A stretch of DNA of 64,000 nt, from contig OY727096.1 of the NCBI GenBank assembly GCA_963402885.1, positions 15,047,820 through 15,111,819 of the forward strand, given 5' to 3'. The notes beneath the pieces are model-generated. The model was not told the origin of the DNA and searched no databases. It was given only the letters and a program-made list of their open reading frames with translations. The first letter of the stretch is position 1, and every line of letters starts with the position of its first letter. Made by a program: the position numbers and the translations under genes. Positions 58,422-64,000 of the stretch are shown in pieces. Origin of the DNA: Antedon bifida (lineage: Eukaryota > Echinodermata > Crinoidea > Comatulida > Antedonidae).

Positions 58422-60350
58422 CAAACATGTGATCATGTTGGGGACAAACAGTCCAACAGTACTAACGTAAAAATGTACTGTGAATACAATTACTAATTCA
58501 CTTGCCTGCTTTATACGATTACAAATCAACCGGTCATTGTATCTGAAAAACAGACTGTGATGGTTATCAGTTAACTGGGCACTCGCATGAACAAGCACTA
58601 ATGAACGCGGCAGGTATCCATGCAAAGAGGTCCATTCATAGCAAGACACAGTATGTATCATTTCAGTTCCCCAACATGTACACCTCCTAGCCATGTCAGC
58701 AGCCAATGTTACTGTTTAAAATGTTTGAAAGAAGGTAATTCATGCTTACTTTAAGATCCAATACATTGACTTTGTAGTTTTAAGTTTGTTGTAGCATTTT
58801 GTTTGTTTTTTTATGCAAAACTAAACCTTTCTGGTTCTAATGTTGAGGAGTACTATATGGTACCAGGCCACATGCAGCAACTCTTTGAGCACCAAAGACA
58901 AACATTGTTTATTTCCTATTTAGTTAGTGTTCCATTTTTTAATATTCAAGATATAAAATATATATAGGGTCATTTATTTACCAAGTTGACACTTGTTTTC
59001 GGTTTTTTTAAAGAAATGTATGTAATTTTGACAAACCAAATGATTAACATTCTTTATTTTAGAACAAAACATGTCTTGTGCTCAAAGTTTTTGATCTTTA
59101 ACTCTCACTATCTAAAATGCATCTTAAAATGTCCCTTTTCACAATGTTTAATGGGATTGTCTCTGAAGCACTAACTTGCTTTGTGCTCAGTTGTTAAAAT
59201 TACAGGTTGTATTAAAAGCAATGAAATAATAATTAACTAGGTGTTTATGGTTATATCATTTGCATTAGTATTGTACAGTGCTTTGGTTTGGTAAAACATG
59301 CTGAAAAAAAAGATAAAATGGCAGGAAATGACCAAACCACATAGATGTGTGGATTTTAAATTTATGATACCGTACAACCCCATACTACAACACCTTCGTG
59401 ATCCACGAAGGTTCGCCATACTATGGGTGGCTCTAAGTAAGAGTGCTTTAAGGGAGGGGTTCTACTGGTCACCCTCTAGAGACTAAATATGGTATTTTGA
59501 ATATCGCAATATACAAGTCCCTCCTCAGAACACTGCTGTCAATTAAATAGTTTTTTAATGTCAATGAAGTCATTTTGTAATGTCAATACAAATGAAAACA
59601 ATTGTTTGTGTGTGTATGTTAAGTTAAGGACATAATTTTCACCAACTCAACAAAGTTGGGAACAAAAAGTTCAACAACAAATTGTTTTGCTGTGAAAGTA
59701 AACTGATTGGAAACCGAAACAAAAAAAATGAAACAAAAAGCATTTTGCAGAGATCGTGGTTAGATTATTGTACACAATACACTAATACTAAAAAAACAGC
59801 CAATTTGAAATCTTCGCCAACTTAAGTTGGGGACATAAAGTCCAACAGCATTTAAAAATTGCTGTGAAGATGAGTTAAATAGTTTAAACTTGCCTTTGAG
59901 GGAAGAGTTCAACTTAAAATCAGCTGAGTATGGCTTCAGATTCTAAGGAAAAAAGTGCAGAAAGAATACTTTGTTTTACAATTTATACTAATACTTCAAA
60001 TGTGTTGGCAGATGTCTTGATATTTTTGCTTTACTTCACATGTTGCTAACAAAATTTCCTAAAGAAACCCATATTAAAATTGTATTAACAGAACACAGTA
60101 GTAGGTGGAAAAGTCTCAAAGTTGACTGGGGATGGAATTATACAAAGTTCCTATTAATTGTGTTTCCCATTGTTACATGTATAACCATTTGTAATGTTTG
60201 TTTCACAGGAAGTGTACCTTGAATGGTTAGCTGTAGTGTAAAGATATATTGGCCTTGTACATATCATGGGAAGTGTCCCCAAGGATTAGTTCTATTGTAA
60301 TGTTGAATGCAGATTATGACACAATCAATTCACCAACAATTTGTTGGGGA
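58422..60350. repeat. Four dispersed copies of a paired-hairpin motif
   Basis: Copies are near 58422-58484, 59639-59697, 59814-59868 and 60331-60350 (partial). Each has TTCNCCAAC, a variable loop and GTTGGGGAC. The first three continue through a loop AAACA, AAAAA or ATAAA to GTCCAAC (or GTTCAAC), then a second variable stem and CTGTGAA. Paired positions change together in some copies. Confidence 0.65.
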
Positions 60351-61539
60351 CTTGAAATTAAACTATGACTCCAAACTTAATTATAAAGTAATCTGAATAA
60401 GTTGTTAACTGCAACCCATCCCACACTCCTGCCTCTGATACGTAGGCCAACTGCAACCACCATACTCCTACCTCTGGGCTTGAGGCCCAGAAGATAACAA
60501 ATATAAATTACTAAATGCTTATAGCATGTTAAATTCAAATTACTGACTAGAAATAAAAATAGAGTCATAGTTTAAAAAAAGCCCAACAGCAGAAGCTGTG
60601 AATTGAATATAAGAGACAAAAACAAGTGATCTTAATTGGTTTATTGTACATTCTTATCATCTAACATTGTAATACATCATACCTTATCAATTCCTGAAGA
60701 CGAATCTAAGAAAGCAAACAACAATTCCAAAACAAGAAAGATTGAAAGTTATTTTACTACTAAATGTTCTATGCTAATTGAATCTCATACCTGCTTGAAA
60801 AATGTACATAACAGATTAATTTTAGGTCTATTAATTAATAGATACAACATATTGATGCAGATGAGTTAGTAATTAAACCTACCTTTCAATATTGGTTCTC
60901 AAATAAATTTCAAAATACATCATAAACACAAAGGGCTTATACACACATAAATTAATATGCCAATTGAATATTAAATCAACAATTCTTTTGCATATGACAA
61001 AAGGCAGAACATATTGTTTAGTGCCGTGTTTACATTAAGGGCAGTTTGAAAAGTCTGTAAAGTTTAACAATTTTCTTACTTTTTCTGTGTGTTAATATAT
61101 TAAATGTTTAATAATTAATATGTTTTTCAGAAATGAAAATTTGTTGAAAATATATAATTTTATTATTTTATCAATCAGAATGCTGTTAACAGTTGTTTAT
61201 TTTTTTAATTGTTATTTGAACATTGAAATATCATTTCAATCCAATTCAACCAAGATGTAATATAAGAATACTTGGAATTACAAAATTGATTTTAATGGTT
61301 TTTTTTCTTTTACAAGAATACAATAGACTGGCACATTCATTTTGCCTTACCTTATAATAAAAGAAATTGTTGAATGCTAAACTTCACTTACTATTATACA
61401 CCTACCATACAATAAAATTAGTAGTACATAATCGCCAAATCCACATTCAAATAAAATAATGTAAATTACATTACAGTTACATAATATATTATGATAATTA
61501 AGAATGTGAGGCATAATGTGAGGTGTCATCACAAAATGA

Positions 61540-61668
61540 CTACAGTAAAAACCCCTTTTGAGGGGACACCTTCAGGACCAACCAAATAGGGGTTCACCAT
61601 ATATTGCCCCTTGCAGAAAAGTGTACTTTGAATGGTGTCCAAAAGGAGGGGTTCTACTTTATTGTAGA
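61540..61668. mobile_element. Small MITE with AACCCCT ends
   Basis: The left end TACAGTAAAAACCCCTTTTG and AGGGGACACC is inverted as GGTGTCCAAAAGGAGGGGTT and CTACTTTATTGTAG at the right end. Related fragments at 48205 and 59450. Confidence 0.65.
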
Positions 61669-62479
61669 GTAAGACCAAAACATATCCCAGAGCAAATTAT
61701 AATTGTTGAGTTTGTATTTTAAATCACATCTGATTTTATATTTATTATAATGTAAAAGTAACAATTGCATATATGTAGTTGTAATAATAATAAAGATCAA
61801 CAGCCTCGTTTTGGACATCCAATGACAAGAGTGACATGTCATTAAGCATCTAGTTTGTGATGATACCCAACATATTATAATTTTACTAACCTTTACAGCA
61901 TAACTGACTAACAAAACTTATCTTGCAATTATAGTAGAAAGATTATGCATGACAATTAAAGCATTAATTGAATTCAGTTTATTTTTAACCGTTTTAAACA
62001 TACCTTTTTAAGAAATTTTCCGAAAGAACTTGGAACTCTCAAACCTCAGAAATATGTTAAGATTATATCCACTAATAAGATTTGTATAAACATTTTAATA
62101 AATACTTTATTAAATCACGAAGTTATCAATCAAGTAAATTTTCAAAATATTTATTTTCCTATAAAAGTTAAAAATAGTCAGTCTGTATGGTCGGTAACTT
62201 ACCCTGAAATGCTAACTGACCAATCATCAAACTTTAAAACGATACAAGAAATCAACATAGAAGGTCAATGATGGCATATGACATATTTACATACAGGTGT
62301 ATAAAACTTATATTCAGTTTATAATGGAATTAAGGGGACACCTGTATTAAAATCTTTTTAAATACTAGTGGAAATTTCTCTTCACAATAATTCCAGTATA
62401 TTTGACACTGAATAGAAGTTTCACAGATGTTGTTTGAACGATATTGTTGAGTTTATGGGATTTTAGAATGTTCTGTAAT

Positions 62480-63833
62480 TCAGAACCTACCATTGCCAGG
62501 CCGCATCATGTGTGGTAGTTGTTGAATATGTGCTGGTCTAGGCCCAGATTGCATCCTCTGCTGTGGTTGTTGCATCATGCCTGGTGATTGGTACATAGGC
62601 CTTGACTGGCCCATCTGAACTCCTCTAGGCATTCCTAAAGGTGTACGAGACATTGTATTACAGAATTATTACAGAAACCCCAGTTGTAATAAAGTAAATA
62701 TTTCATTAAACTTAAATACTTAAACTTATAAACTGTACACAGTCTTACCTGTTGGGGACTGCATTGACATCTGATGTACTCCCATACCCATACTAACAGG
62801 TGCATTCCCTAAAACACAAAACATTTATAATTAGATGCAAAGTTGATTCCAGCCTTTCCTAAGTTCCTGGCTCCCAACTATTTGGAATGTATTCTGAAAA
62901 GTATATTGTTTGAACGTTTGAATGGCGAAATCAAATGTTAACATAAAGTTTGCGTACACCACGTATATTAGTTCTGAAAAGTTTCTTGACGTTTCGATCA
63001 ATATGCTTTGATCGTCCTCAGGAGTGAGAATATTCTGAAAAGTAAACTTTGCATAAAACCAGCCGTTTTGGGCCAGTACAAAGATGTCTGCTTTGGGCAG
63101 GTCTAATGATCTTTGGTTTTGGGCCAGTATTTAATTGAATTATTAACTTCATAAGTGCCACATATATTTATAAAGCTTTACCTTAATCTCTTCTCAGTTT
63201 TTTTGTTTTTAAATAATAAACTAAGTCAGCATTACCTGGTGGTGATGGTCTAGTGATTGGGGAATGCCCCATCAAACCTGCCATTCCTTGTGGTGTTCGT
63301 TGCCCCATCATTAACTGTGAGTCTGATTTAAGCCTGGCATACTTCGATAAGTTTGACCTTATCTCTTCCTGCATACAAGAATTATTATATAAGTAAAATA
63401 AGTAATAAATTATGCTAAGACGATTCCATTTTTTGGATTATGTATTATAATTTTGATGATGAATAGAATTATGAGGTGTCATTAACAATTTTAAAGCTCT
63501 ATCTACCAAAAAATGTGATGTGCCCAAATAGGATGACGTGATGTCATTTTGTGGCATAAAGTTTGATAGTCTAGACAGAGCTTAATGTATGCAAATAGAG
63601 AGACATAAACGCACCAATGAGATGTCTTCGTCGGGATGCATAATTTTACTGGTAGCACTTGAGCTTGACACTTTGCCAATGGTTGGAGCCGCTTTGACAG
63701 TAGTGGGAGCCGATGTGATAGCAGCACTAGATGACTGCTGCTGAGGAGTACTGACTTGTGGTGGTGCCTTCATTACTGGTCCACTTGACTGGGTTATCTT
63801 AGGACCTATCATGGAAGGTTCACTAGTAGTTGT
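62480..63833 (-). CDS. ZNF207: ZNF207/BuGZ homologue, last four exons (gene continues past window)
   Basis: Exons 63615-63833, 63236-63368, 62749-62808 and 62480-62634 join in phase and end at a TGA. The first carries a Ser/Thr/Pro/Gln-rich stretch and the signature KIMHPDEDISL. The next begins EEIRSNLSKYARL, matching the DEDISLEE...YQR region that I recall from human ZNF207. The remainder is rich in Met, Gly, Pro and Gln and ends RPGNGRF, like the GGRY end of the human protein. In family members, two N-terminal zinc fingers and a GLEBS motif (outside this window) bind microtubules and Bub3, and the low-complexity part drives coacervation at the spindle. The intron at 63369-63614 carries a small inverted-repeat element. 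Confidence 0.85.
63488..63592. mobile_element. Small MITE in a ZNF207 intron
   Basis: TTAAAGCTCTATCTACCAAA on the left and TTTGATAGTCTAGACAGAGC plus TTAA on the right form an imperfect inverted pair about 105 bases apart. A related end is at about 56464. Confidence 0.5.
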
Positions 63834-64000
63834 CTGAAAAAGAAATTAAACAATTATTATGGAGGGAATCTGAAATACATAAACCTCCCTTGGGAAACCC
63901 ATATTAAAAGGAAACATTTTGCCATAAAATGAGGAACAACATATGGTCTATACAGGGGACAACATTAGCAAGGGGGCTCTTTGGTGGGTGTGGCAACTTA

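Larger units (their letters stand above)
57615..62479. other. Long non-coding stretch, likely partly ZNF207 3' UTR
   Basis: No coding exon was recognised on either strand. It lies between two genes whose 3' ends face each other. It contains four copies of a paired-hairpin motif (58420-60350), and a small inverted-repeat element at 61540-61668. The 111-codon antisense frame at 58371-58706 shows no domain and overlaps the first motif copy. Confidence 0.5.

Noticed and set aside
58371..58706. 111-codon antisense open frame
   Set aside because: No recognisable domain, and it overlaps one copy of the paired-hairpin repeat.

Overview
This window looks like nuclear DNA of an invertebrate animal. 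It is AT-rich, with long introns bounded by GT-AG sites, short exons that join in phase, single-exon TRIM genes, and many dispersed inverted-repeat elements. The gene families (TRIM with filamin and NHL repeats, adhesion GPCR, TNF-receptor-like death receptor, galactose sulfotransferase, retinoid-inducible-type serine carboxypeptidase, ZNF207/BuGZ) and the recurring TAGGCCTA motifs suggest a marine deuterostome, most likely an echinoderm. That placement is inference. Exon models were assembled by eye from splice sites, reading phase and remembered family motifs; nothing was aligned by computer. Layout: 1-4.4 kb holds little apart from two low-confidence minus-strand exons of an unknown membrane protein. 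4.84-6.12 kb is a broken, 5'-truncated copy of the intact TRIM gene at 9.55-11.70 kb. 12-21.6 kb is mostly repeats, with a few possible minus-strand exons including a plausible first coding exon at 21.6 kb. 22.7-29.5 kb (minus) is a complete 12-exon adhesion GPCR whose ectodomain starts with a C-type lectin domain. 30.8-34.35 kb is a large foldback element with arms of about 550-600 bp around a 30-bp minisatellite. 35.9-39.4 kb (minus) is an 8-exon TNF-receptor-family death receptor with two phase-compatible last exons. 41.1-43.7 kb is a run of three terminal-inverted-repeat elements separated by one shared 8-bp sequence. 43.8-57.05 kb (plus) is a complete serine carboxypeptidase gene (SCPEP1 type) with a duplicated 156-bp exon. 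Its first intron holds a TIR element and a GC-rich island with a frame-broken TatD-like hydrolase. Another intron holds a complete antisense galactose-3-O-sulfotransferase gene and a 41-bp minisatellite. 57.6-62.5 kb has no recognised coding sequence but carries four copies of a paired-hairpin motif. 62.5-63.8 kb (minus) holds the last four coding exons of a ZNF207/BuGZ homologue that continues past the right edge. Functionally, TRIM, a lectin-bearing adhesion GPCR and a death receptor are all families often used in sensing and innate defence, but they are separate transcription units with no visible shared regulation. The carboxypeptidase is expected in the lysosome or secretory route and the sulfotransferase in the Golgi. 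The least explained signals are the paired-hairpin motif, the CTLD-adhesion GPCR, the alternative exons in two genes, and the TIR-element trio that shares one target-site sequence.
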